Shown here piece after piece: positions 1 through 5,553 of a stretch of 6,481 nucleotides of DNA. The stretch spans positions 1 to 6,481 of the forward strand of contig CAADUS010000028.1 of NCBI GenBank assembly GCA_900752275.1, written 5' to 3'. The DNA comes from an uncultured Collinsella sp. GTDB taxonomy: Bacteria > Actinomycetota > Coriobacteriia > Coriobacteriales > Coriobacteriaceae. Made by a program: the position numbers and the translations under genes. Within the stretch, counting starts at the first letter, position 1. Each line of letters opens with the position of its first letter. The notes below the pieces were generated by a model. The model had not been told where the DNA came from. It made no database searches and was given only the letters and a program-made list of their open reading frames with translations.

Positions 1-9
1 AGCCTTCAT
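1..9 (-). CDS. Start of a minus-strand gene running off the left edge (Met-Lys-Ala...)
   Basis: Only three codons are inside the window: ATG at 9-7, then AAG GCT (Met-Lys-Ala). The start is convincing because a strong Shine-Dalgarno sequence (GGAGG, 21-17 on the minus strand) stands 7 nt before the ATG, and a good sigma-70-type promoter lies about 70 nt further upstream. The product cannot be identified from three residues. One candidate is ribosomal protein L31 (rpmE), whose bacterial homologues often begin Met-Lys-Ala and whose mRNAs, including in Coriobacteria, are known to carry structured leaders. The folded leader seen here would fit, but this is speculation. Confidence 0.5.
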
Positions 10-74
10 ATTGTCACCTCCTCTGGGCAAATGTGGCTTCAGGTCGTGAAGGTGCGCCTGAAGCAGGAAAAGAC
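10..74 (-). promoter_or_regulatory. Structured 5' leader with hairpin and possible loop-to-RBS pairing
   Basis: The leader of the left-edge minus-strand gene contains an 8-bp hairpin: GCTTCAGG (64-57 on the minus strand) pairs with CCTGAAGC (43-36), with a 13-nt loop. Within that loop CACCTTC (54-48) can pair over 7 bp, including one G-U, with GGAGGTG (21-15), which contains the Shine-Dalgarno sequence. This is the geometry of an H-type pseudoknot that would hide the ribosome binding site, as in several translational autoregulatory leaders and riboswitches. The structure is seen by eye only and not folded by computation. The ligand, if any, is unknown. Confidence 0.4.
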
Positions 75-80
75 TTGGTA

Positions 81-109
81 ATAATATCTTTCAACCTCCC
101 AGGCTGCAA
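81..109 (-). promoter_or_regulatory. Sigma-70-type promoter for the left-edge minus-strand gene
   Basis: Read on the minus strand, TTGCAG (109-104) is followed by exactly 17 nt and then TATTAT (86-81). Both hexamers are close to the -35 and -10 consensus. The predicted start of transcription is near 74, which gives a leader of about 65 nt before the ATG at 9. Confidence 0.6.
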
Positions 110-470
110 GAATAAGCAGCTACAACCTCATGACCTCCACATATGTCCATGCTTACATGGCTCTTCATGCGTATTCCAACCAAATGCTGACCAAGAGCTT
201 GACGGATTCGATAGCAAGATACGCCGCGGCGAGGCAAACCAAATCAAACCGCAGGTCGCCGATTGCAGGGTTGTGGTCGCAAAATGCATGCCACCGGTTC
301 AGTCGATTGCCTCAAAATTTTTAAATTCGCTGCCACGTCATTCATGAATACCTATTTTGAACAGGTCATCGAGCGCGATCTTGCTGGTCAGGATGCTTTT
401 TTAGTACTTATCTTGCGCATGCCGGATACGGCCGCGGAGCGAGCGGTTTAAAAAATGCCAAGTTTTCTGT
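110..470. other. Intergenic region with no supportable gene
   Basis: This stretch separates the divergent minus-strand promoter at 81-109 from the tRNA promoter at 471-498. Open frames here are short and lack convincing Shine-Dalgarno sequences or protein-like composition. The base composition is more AT-rich than in the coding regions, for example AAAATTTTTAAATT near 314. A small imperfect palindrome CCATG-CTTA-CATGG lies at 147-160. I see no tRNA, repeat array or clear terminator. Confidence 0.6.
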
Positions 471-498
471 TTGCACTTTTCGATTCCTCGTGTATACT
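471..498 (+). promoter_or_regulatory. Promoter of the tRNA-Ser pair
   Basis: TTGCAC (471-476) and TATACT (493-498) are separated by 16 nt and match sigma-70 -35 and -10 hexamers well. Transcription would begin near 505, about ten bases before the first base of the tRNA at 515. That is typical of a short tRNA leader removed by RNase P. Confidence 0.7.
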
Positions 499-514
499 GA
501 CTTTCGCATTTAAC

Positions 515-605
515 GGAGAGTTGTCCGAGTGGCCGAAGGAGCACGATTGGAAATCGTGTAGGCGTCAAAAGCGTCTCCAGGGTTCAAATCCCTGACTCTC
601 CGCCA
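515..605 (+). tRNA. tRNA-Ser (anticodon GGA)
   Basis: A full class II tRNA can be folded by eye. The acceptor GGAGAGT (515-521) pairs with ACTCTCC (595-601), followed by discriminator G602 and an encoded CCA (603-605). The anticodon stem CACGA/TCGTG (542-546/554-558) encloses TTGGAAA, with anticodon GGA at 549-551, which reads UCC and UCU. A long variable arm lies between 559 and 577, as expected for serine tRNAs. The T-arm is CAGGG-TTCAAAT-CCCTG. It is the first gene of a two-tRNA unit. Confidence 0.95.
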
Positions 606-614
606 GTTAATTCC

Positions 615-644
615 AAAGCAGGCCTTAGAGCCTGCTTTGTTTTT
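615..644 (+). terminator. Terminator-like hairpin between the two tRNA-Ser genes
   Basis: AAAGCAGGC (615-623) pairs perfectly with GCCTGCTTT (630-638) around a six-base loop, and the stem is followed by GTTTTT. This has the form of an intrinsic terminator. It lies upstream of the second tRNA, which shows no promoter of its own, so it may terminate only part of the transcripts or act as a processing boundary. Confidence 0.75.
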
Positions 645-653
645 ACCCCACGC

Positions 654-744
654 GGAGGGGTGGCAGAGTGGTTGAATGCGGCGGTCTCGAAAACCGTTTG
701 GCCTGTATAAGGTCACGAGGGTTCGAATCCCTCCTCCTCCGCCA
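654..744 (+). tRNA. tRNA-Ser (anticodon CGA)
   Basis: The acceptor GGAGGGG (654-660) pairs with CTCCTCC (734-740) with one G-U pair, followed by discriminator G741 and an encoded CCA (742-744). The anticodon stem GCGGT/ACCGT (681-685/693-697) encloses CTCGAAA, with anticodon CGA at 688-690, which reads UCG. A long variable arm follows (698-716). The T-arm is GAGGG-TTCGAAT-CCCTC (717-733). The spacer from the first tRNA is 48 bp. Its 3' end is repeated in inverted orientation at 808-830. Confidence 0.95.
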
Positions 745-755
745 TTTAGATTGAG

Positions 756-782
756 AAAGCTCCCAGGAAAGGGAGCTTTTTT
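756..782 (+). terminator. Intrinsic terminator of the tRNA-Ser unit
   Basis: AAAGCTCCC (756-764) pairs with GGGAGCTTT (771-779) around the loop AGGAAA, with a run of six T from 777 to 782. This is a canonical rho-independent terminator twelve bases after the second tRNA. Confidence 0.85.
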
Positions 783-807
783 GTTTTGAGTCCCTAACAA
801 GTAAATA

Positions 808-830
808 CGGAGGAGGAGGGATTCGAACCC
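808..830 (-). repeat. Inverted 23-nt copy of the tRNA-Ser(CGA) 3' end
   Basis: Positions 808-830 are the exact reverse complement of 719-741, which is most of the T-arm, the acceptor 3' strand and the discriminator of the tRNA-Ser(CGA). The encoded CCA is not copied, although an ATTTA follows both copies. Read on the minus strand it is a tRNA 3' end without the rest of a tRNA, so it is a fragment and not a gene. Tyrosine recombinases commonly use tRNA 3' ends as attachment sites, so this may be an old attachment-site remnant. The inverted orientation is unusual for that. Confidence 0.8.
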
Positions 831-851
831 AACAGGGCGCGGAGCGTAAAG

Positions 852-875
852 AAAACGCGCCCGTGGCGCGTTTTT
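852..875. terminator. Bidirectional terminator-like hairpin
   Basis: AAAACGCGCC (852-861) and GGCGCGTTTT (865-874) form a perfect 10-bp stem around the three-base loop CGT. T-rich sequence follows on the plus strand and TTTTCTTT follows on the minus strand, so the structure could terminate transcription from either side. A second perfect 8-bp hairpin, CGGTCGGC/GCCGACCG (885-892/897-904), lies just beyond it. Confidence 0.65.
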
Positions 876-927
876 AGCGCAGCGCGGTCGGCGCCAGCCG
901 ACCGGATAAGTTTTGAGCTTCGCTCAT
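874..927 (-). CDS. Possible 17-codon micro-ORF (leader peptide or relic)
   Basis: On the minus strand, AGGAGGG (945-939) is followed after 11 nt by ATG (927-925). The frame reads MSEAQNLSGRLAPTALR and stops at TAA (876-874), directly on the perfect terminator hairpin at 852-875. The arrangement of strong Shine-Dalgarno, tiny frame, internal hairpin and terminator resembles a leader peptide or a very small gene. No good promoter is visible upstream on that strand. The same bases may instead be part of a non-coding structured repeat, and I cannot distinguish these possibilities. Confidence 0.2.
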   Translation of the reverse strand: MSEAQNLSGRLAPTALR

Positions 928-945
928 AATTTGGACATCCCTCCT

Positions 946-1077
946 ATTCAGCCACGCCCTCATCGCGTTCAGTATCAACCCAGTCCCGACCGTTTGCCGA
1001 GCAATAGGGTCGCAATCGGCGCCGAACATGTACTATGTACGGGCATTGTCCAAACCCATAACCCAAAGGACCCCATC
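946..1077. other. Upstream region of the TRIC-family gene
   Basis: There is no gene here on either strand that I can support. The plus-strand frame is open from 913 into the downstream gene, but its residues do not look like the family and it overlaps the hairpins upstream. A possible -10 element TACTAT lies at 1031-1036 without a recognisable -35. AAAGGA at 1065-1070 is a plausible ribosome binding site for the downstream TTG start at 1078. Confidence 0.45.
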
Positions 1078-1767
1078 TTGCCCGTCGTCGCCGCTGTAAC
1101 CGTTACCTCACATGCCTCGGATGCCATGGTCGCTATCCCATTTTGGCTCGAGATGTTCGCCGTTGTCGCTGCATCGATCTCGGGCGTGCTGGTTGCGCGC
1201 GAACACAAGCTCGACCTGGTGGGCGCGGTCGCGCTCGCGGTGGTCTGCGGTCTGGGCGGCGGTCTTTTGCGTGATATGACACTCCAGGTCGGCAACGTCT
1301 ACATCCTCAACCAGCCAATGGCGCTGCCACTCTCCATCGCCACGGCGGCCATCATCTACATCTTCCCGGCAATCGTCGATAAGCCCGACAAGCTCATTCC
1401 CCTGCTCGACATCATCTCAGTCGGCATCTATGCGGCAACCGGCGCAGACAAGGCACTGGTCTACGGATTTGCACCCGTCGTTTGCATCATGATGGGCTTC
1501 TTCACCGCGGTGGGCGGCGGCATGCTGCGCGACGGCTTTATGGGCGTGGTTCCGGGCATTTTCCAACGTACTAACTTTTATGCCATCGCCGCCATCGCCG
1601 GATCGACAAGCTATGTGTGTCTCGTTATGAGCGGCATCATGAGCAATGTCGCCGCGCTGGTCGTATGCGTTGTCGTGACCATGGGTCTGCGCTGGCTCTC
1701 GCTGCGCTTTGACATCAAAAGCCCCACCGAAGAAGACATCGCGCGCTTTTTGCATCGCAAAAAGTAG
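1078..1767 (+). CDS. TRIC/UPF0126-family cation channel homologue
   Basis: This is a polytopic membrane protein of the trimeric intracellular cation channel (TRIC, UPF0126, YicG-like) family. Known bacterial and archaeal members form trimeric cation channels, but the physiological role in bacteria is poorly defined. The sequence shows about seven hydrophobic segments in two homologous halves. Each half carries the family's glycine-arginine signature: GGGLLRD at residues 60-66 and GGGMLRD at 146-152. I chose the TTG start because AAAGGA lies 7 nt before it, giving 229 residues. The in-frame ATG at 1126 gives 213 residues, which fits the usual family length of about 200-220, but has no clear Shine-Dalgarno sequence. 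Translation from further upstream looks unlikely. The C-terminus is short, charged and probably cytoplasmic. No convincing terminator follows, so some readthrough into the next plus-strand gene is possible. Confidence 0.85.
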   Translation: MPVVAAVTVTSHASDAMVAIPFWLEMFAVVAASISGVLVAREHKLDLVGAVALAVVCGLGGGLLRDMTLQVGNVYILNQPMALPLSIATAAIIYIFPAIVDKPDKLIPLLDIISVGIYAATGADKALVYGFAPVVCIMMGFFTAVGGGMLRDGFMGVVPGIFQRTNFYAIAAIAGSTSYVCLVMSGIMSNVAALVVCVVVTMGLRWLSLRFDIKSPTEEDIARFLHRKK

Positions 1768-1836
1768 ACAGCGCGGCACGACCCTCCGAAATGCAACTGA
1801 GAGGTTCTTTTAGAGCGCCCGCGCGTTGGGTACCCT

Positions 1837-1861
1837 GTTAGATACATGTCGAGTATCTAAC
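1837..1861. promoter_or_regulatory. Perfect 9-bp inverted repeat, candidate operator
   Basis: GTTAGATAC (1837-1845) and GTATCTAAC (1853-1861) are perfect inverted copies separated by seven bases. The right arm ends one base before the AAGGA ribosome binding site (1863-1867) of the next gene. The dyad is suited to a dimeric repressor site overlapping the promoter or leader. As RNA it could fold and affect ribosome access. There is no U-tract, so it is not a terminator. I cannot assign a regulator, and no clear -35/-10 pair is visible around it. Confidence 0.55.
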
Positions 1862-1873
1862 GAAGGATTCACT

Positions 1874-3019
1874 ATGCCCTGCAACCTAGCACCGTCGACC
1901 CAGCGCCGTAAAGCGCGGGCCCGCATCGTCCTCCTATTCGCACTGATTGCGCTTGCGCTGACCGTACTGCCCACGGCGTCGTTCGCCGGCACAGACACCG
2001 CGGGCAACGTACTCGCAACCGAAGCCGACTCAACTCCGTCTGGCGCCGAGGGCGACCTGTACTGGGCCGGCCAAAACCTTAACCTGGACGATGCCTCTAT
2101 CGACCGCGATATTATCGCAGCGGGCGACAGCCTATCGATTCGCGACTGCACCGTAGGCGGAGCCGTTCGCCTGGCGGCGCGCACCATCGATATCTCCAAA
2201 ACCGCCATCGATGGCAGCGTGACGGTAGCCGGTCAGCACGTCGTGCTCAACACCGGTAGCACCGCCAACTGTTTTTACGCGATGGGCGAGACGGTTGCCC
2301 TGCGCGGCTCTGCCAAGTCGGCAGCGCTCGCGGGCAGTACGGTAACCATCGACGGCACCGTCGATGGCGATGTCGAGGTCTGGGCCGACAAACTCATCCT
2401 GGGCAAAAATGCCCGCGTCACCGGCACGGTGAACGCCCACATTCCCGAGGATCCCGAGCGGGCCGGGGGCGCTCAGGTCGGGGCCCTCAAGATCGACCGC
2501 ACCGAGAACGAGAACACCTCTACGATTAACGACGTCATCGGCGGCATCGTCGCCGCGGCGCTTTCCACCTGCTTTGTCGCGATCCTCCTTGAGCTCGTCT
2601 TTCCGCGCGCGACCGCCAGCGCTGCCGGCATGCTCCGCCAGCGCCCCACCCCGTTGTGGGTGAGCGGTCTTTTGGGCACGGTGGCCGCCATTCCCGCCGT
2701 CCTGCTGCTCATCATCTCGATTGCAGGTCTGTCGCTCGCCGGAGCCCTCATGTGCGCCGTGATCGGTATCGCCCTAGTCTCGGCGGCATTTACGGGCACC
2801 GCGATCGCACGCATGGTCGGACACAACCAGAACCGCTACGCCATGGCCGCCGTGGGCGGTATCGCCGCGGGCGCACTCACGGCACTTCCCCTTATGGGCA
2901 GCTTTGTCAGCGGCGTAGCCTTCGTCTTTACGCTCGGCTACGTCATCCAGATCATTTGGCGCAACGCCCGCCTCAAGCCGCAGCAGGCCGCCAACACCCC
3001 GAGCCTTCCCTCCGCCTAG
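1874..3019 (+). CDS. Exported bactofilin-like beta-helix protein with C-terminal membrane domain
   Basis: The 381-residue product begins with a basic stretch (RRKARAR, 11-17) and a hydrophobic core ending in TASFA at about residue 38, which is a good signal peptide with likely cleavage before Gly39. Residues 60-185 are a series of short beta-strand repeats (such as IDGSVTVAG, and GTVDGDVEV followed later by RVTGTVNAHI) typical of the polymer-forming or bactofilin-type right-handed beta-helix. A charged linker (190-218) leads into about five membrane segments (roughly 221-243, 262-287, 288-310, 324-341 and 343-362). The beta-helix would therefore be outside the membrane, unlike classical cytoplasmic bactofilins. 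Family members with this layout are usually annotated as polymer-forming cytoskeletal proteins of unknown function, and a role in cell envelope organisation is inference. The ATG at 1874 is chosen because AAGGA stands 6 nt before it and the signal peptide follows. A TTG at 1826 would place the dyad operator inside the gene. Confidence 0.8.
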   Translation: MPCNLAPSTQRRKARARIVLLFALIALALTVLPTASFAGTDTAGNVLATEADSTPSGAEGDLYWAGQNLNLDDASIDRDIIAAGDSLSIRDCTVGGAVRLAARTIDISKTAIDGSVTVAGQHVVLNTGSTANCFYAMGETVALRGSAKSAALAGSTVTIDGTVDGDVEVWADKLILGKNARVTGTVNAHIPEDPERAGGAQVGALKIDRTENENTSTINDVIGGIVAAALSTCFVAILLELVFPRATASAAGMLRQRPTPLWVSGLLGTVAAIPAVLLLIISIAGLSLAGALMCAVIGIALVSAAFTGTAIARMVGHNQNRYAMAAVGGIAAGALTALPLMGSFVSGVAFVFTLGYVIQIIWRNARLKPQQAANTPSLPSA

Positions 3020-3026
3020 CCGTCGA

Positions 3027-3057
3027 CCCCGCAAAGGGGGCAGACACCTTTGCGGGG
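3027..3057. repeat. Strong hairpin without U-tract, REP-like
   Basis: CCCCGCAAAGG (3027-3037) pairs perfectly with CCTTTGCGGGG (3047-3057) around the loop GGGCAGACA. GGGGGTGCAGACC follows and partly repeats the loop region. No T-run follows on either strand, so it is not a standard terminator. Short palindromes with a G-rich CAGACACC core resemble REP-type intergenic repeats. Only one copy is visible here. Confidence 0.5.
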
Positions 3058-3085
3058 GTGCAGACCAGCTCAATCCCTGTACACC

Positions 3086-3120
3086 AAAAAGGGCGCCGAC
3101 CGCGATGGTCGACGCCCTTT
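3086..3120. terminator. Bidirectional terminator between convergent genes (typA terminator)
   Basis: AAAGGGCG (3088-3095) pairs with CGCCCTTT (3113-3120). After one C-A mismatch an inner stem CGACC/GGTCG (3097-3101/3107-3111) continues to the loop GCGAT. On the minus strand the stem is followed by a run of five T, ending at 3086, which makes it a good intrinsic terminator 28 bp after the typA stop. On the plus strand TTTCTCGTT follows, so it may also stop transcripts from the upstream plus-strand gene. Confidence 0.8.
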
Positions 3121-3147
3121 CTCGTTAGTCGCTATAAAGCTCAGCGC

Positions 3148-4986
3148 TTATTTGTTGACCTGGCCAGCGCGGACGGCTGCCTTCTTGCGGTCGGTGGCGT
3201 TGAGCAGACGCTTGCGCAGGCGGATGTTCTTGGGAGTGATCTCCACCAGCTCGTCGTCAGCGATGTACTCCAGCGCCTCCTCCAGCGAGAAGGTGCGAGG
3301 CGGCACCAGCTGGACGGAGATATCGGAGGTCGAGGAACGCTGGTTGCCCAGATTCTTGGTACGGGCGATGTTGACGACCATATCGCCGGCCTTGCTGCGC
3401 TCGCCCACGATCATGCCCTCGTAGCACTCGGTGCCCGGCTCAACAAACAGCTGGCCGCGCTCCTGCAGCGTACCCAGAGCGTAGGCAACGGCTTTCTCGG
3501 TGGTCATGGAGATCATGGCACCGTTCTGGCGGTTGCCAATCTCGCCGGCGTAGGGGCCGTACTCCAGGAAGGTGTGGTAGAACACGCCCTCGCCGTGGGT
3601 GACGTTCATAATGCGGTTCTTAAGACCCATGATGCCGCGGGTCGGGATCTTAAACTCAAGATGGGTCACGATGCCCGAGGTATCCATGCTCGTCATGATG
3701 CCGCCGGAGGTGCCGAAGACCTCAACGACCTTGCCCGAGTACTCGTCCGGGCACTCGACGACGGCCTGCTCGACGGGCTCCATCTTGTTGCCGTTCTCGT
3801 CCTTCTTAAACAGAACGCGGGGACGACCGACCTGGAACTCAAAGCCCTCGCGGCGCATGGACTCCATCAGAACGGACAGGTGCAGAATGCCGCGGCCCGA
3901 GACCTCGACGCCGCTCTTGTCCTCGAGCTCCTCGATCTTCATGGTCACGTTGTTCTCGGCCTCGTTGAACAGACGCTCCTTGAGCTGACGGGCGCCCACG
4001 ATATCGCCGTCGCGGCCGACGAGCGGGGAGGTCGAGGCCTCAAAGACAATGGACAGGGTCGGCGGGTCGATCTCGATAGGCTCGAGCTCGACGGGGTTCT
4101 CGGGGTCGGTGTAGACATCGCCGATATCGGTGCGGTCGATGCCCACGACGGCGGCGATGTCGCCGGCGCCGACTTCCTGGCACTCGGTACGGCCCAGGTA
4201 GTCGAAGGTAAAGAGCTGCTTGACGGTAGCGGTGGCGCTGGAACCGTCGTTCTTGACGACCAGGATCTGGTCGCCCTGGTGGATGGTGCCGGAGTACACG
4301 CGACCGATGCCGATACGGCCAACGAAGTTGGAGTGGTCAATGGTCACGCACTGCATGGCCAGCGGGGCGTTCTCGTCAACCTCGGGCGCGGGCATGTCGT
4401 CGATGATCATATCGAGCAGCGGATACATGTCCATGTTTCCGTCGTTGGGGTCAAGGCGGGCAAAGCCATTCATGGCACTAGCGTAGACCACGTGCTCCAT
4501 GGCAAACTCAAGCTGGTCGTCGGTGGCGCCCAGGTCGGCCATCAGGTCCAGGCAGTCGTTGTAGGCCTTCTCGGGGTTGGCGCCCGGACGATCGATCTTG
4601 TTGATGACGATCATGATCTTGAGGCCGGTGTCGATGGCATGACGCAGAACGAAGCGGGTCTGGGGCATGGGGCCCTCAAAAGCGTCGACCAGCAGCAGGG
4701 CGCCGTCGGCCATACGCAGCACGCGCTCGACCTCGCCGCCAAAGTCGGCGTGACCCGGGGTGTCGATGACGTTGATCTTGACGTCCTTGTACTCGATAGA
4801 GATGTTCTTGGCGAGAATCGTAATGCCGCGCTCGCGCTCCTGGTCGTTAGAATCCAGGACGCGGTCCTCGACCTGCTGGTTGGCACGGAAGGCGTCCGTG
4901 GCACGCAGGAGCTTGTCGACCATCGTCGTCTTGCCGTGGTCGACGTGAGCGATGATGGCGATGTTCCTCAGATTGTCTACGCGCAT
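3148..4986 (-). CDS. typA: Translational GTPase TypA/BipA
   Basis: TypA/BipA is a ribosome-binding GTPase of the EF-G/LepA superfamily that helps 50S subunit assembly and translation under stress such as cold. The 612 residues match the usual length. The N-terminal G domain shows the P-loop AHVDHGKT (13-20), switch I RGITI (53-57), DTPGHADF (75-82), NKID (129-132) and a SAMNG-type G5 (170-174). A beta-barrel domain follows (about 200-300), then EF-G III- and V-like domains, and the TypA-specific C-terminal domain ending in a basic tail. RGIMGLKNRIMNVTHGEG and GGIMTSMDT lie in the EF-G V-like part. The start ATG has AGGGG (4997-4993) six bases upstream and its MRVDNLRNIAIIAHVDHGKT opening is standard for the family. 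TATATA at 5013-5008 may be part of the promoter, but no good -35 was found. The gene is complete and shows no damage. Confidence 0.98.
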   Translation of the reverse strand: MRVDNLRNIAIIAHVDHGKTTMVDKLLRATDAFRANQQVEDRVLDSNDQERERGITILAKNISIEYKDVKINVIDTPGHADFGGEVERVLRMADGALLLVDAFEGPMPQTRFVLRHAIDTGLKIMIVINKIDRPGANPEKAYNDCLDLMADLGATDDQLEFAMEHVVYASAMNGFARLDPNDGNMDMYPLLDMIIDDMPAPEVDENAPLAMQCVTIDHSNFVGRIGIGRVYSGTIHQGDQILVVKNDGSSATATVKQLFTFDYLGRTECQEVGAGDIAAVVGIDRTDIGDVYTDPENPVELEPIEIDPPTLSIVFEASTSPLVGRDGDIVGARQLKERLFNEAENNVTMKIEELEDKSGVEVSGRGILHLSVLMESMRREGFEFQVGRPRVLFKKDENGNKMEPVEQAVVECPDEYSGKVVEVFGTSGGIMTSMDTSGIVTHLEFKIPTRGIMGLKNRIMNVTHGEGVFYHTFLEYGPYAGEIGNRQNGAMISMTTEKAVAYALGTLQERGQLFVEPGTECYEGMIVGERSKAGDMVVNIARTKNLGNQRSSTSDISVQLVPPRTFSLEEALEYIADDELVEITPKNIRLRKRLLNATDRKKAAVRAGQVNK

Positions 4987-5103
4987 GTAGTTCCCCTATC
5001 TTCTATCTATATACAACCGGCACGCGTATGCGACCCGCCCAGCAACACAACGCTCGGCGGGAATATTGAGCCTTTTACCGAAAACTCGTTTATTTTAGCG
5101 ATT

Positions 5104-5553
5104 TTAGATAAGAGGGGTTTCCTCACCTGCAGGTTCAGGGTCGCTCCACATAAAACCATCGCCGGCGCCCACACCCTCGTACAGTACGTATGCCGAAAAG
5201 CCGCTCTCGAGCGTCGTCTCAAAGAAACTCACGAGCAGGGCGTCATGGTAGCCGCCGTCAATTTCGACACACCCGGTATAGCCGATGGCGTAACGGGCGA
5301 TGCGGCCCAGGCCCTCGTCCTTAAGGCCCATCTTGTGCTCGGAGATAAAGTTGGTGGCAGCCTCGAGGCATGCCTCCTCGCCGTCCTCGTCGAGTGCCGC
5401 CAGATAGCGGTTGGACGCGGCGTCCTCGATCGCAACGACAACGCCCGGATTCTCACCAGCGGCGAGATCGTCCAAAAAGGCCCCGATGAGGTCGCACACC
5501 ATGGCGTCGAGCTCGGCGGAGACGTTTCCGGCGTCCTGCATATCCTGTGCCAT
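5104..5553 (-). CDS. Small acidic protein of unknown function
   Basis: The 149-residue product is strongly acidic, has no signal peptide or membrane segment, and is not one I recognise. The N-terminal part (1-50) looks helical. The middle contains a Cys (62) and a helix-like stretch ending in FISEHKMGLKDEGLGRIARYAIGYTG. The C-terminal third has beta-like segments (ALLVSFFETT, FSAYVLYEGVG) and ends in a proline- and glutamate-rich tail. A soluble alpha/beta fold is plausible. The start ATG has GGGAAGG (5567-5561) with 7 nt to the start. It lies 30 bp after the membrane-protein gene and probably ends the operon that begins with the nuclease-family gene. The 117 bp to typA are AT-richer and contain no strong terminator, so readthrough into typA is possible. 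Confidence 0.75.
   Translation of the reverse strand: MAQDMQDAGNVSAELDAMVCDLIGAFLDDLAAGENPGVVVAIEDAASNRYLAALDEDGEEACLEAATNFISEHKMGLKDEGLGRIARYAIGYTGCVEIDGGYHDALLVSFFETTLESGFSAYVLYEGVGAGDGFMWSDPEPAGEETPLI

Noticed and set aside
33..451. Three overlapping short plus-strand frames in the left intergenic region
   Set aside because: None has a clear Shine-Dalgarno sequence or recognisable protein features, and the first overlaps the leader and promoter of the minus-strand gene.
510..800. Minus-strand frame of 96 codons across the two tRNA genes
   Set aside because: It is the antisense of two well-formed tRNA-Ser genes and gives the familiar spurious peptide pattern (RVRDLNPG, GGIRTL) seen whenever tRNAs are translated.
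913..1077. N-terminal extension of the TRIC-family gene from a TTG at 913
   Set aside because: It begins in a small hairpin next to the structured module, has no ribosome binding site, and adds 55 residues without hydrophobic or family character.
1768..1825. Possible terminator after the TRIC-family gene
   Set aside because: Only a 4-bp CCTC/GAGG stem and a TTCTTTT stretch are present, and the longer GC-rich complementarity spans more than 40 bases. This is too weak to call.
1826..1873. Upstream TTG start for the beta-helix protein
   Set aside because: It would put the dyad repeat and the good AAGGA site inside the gene and would push the signal peptide away from the N-terminus.
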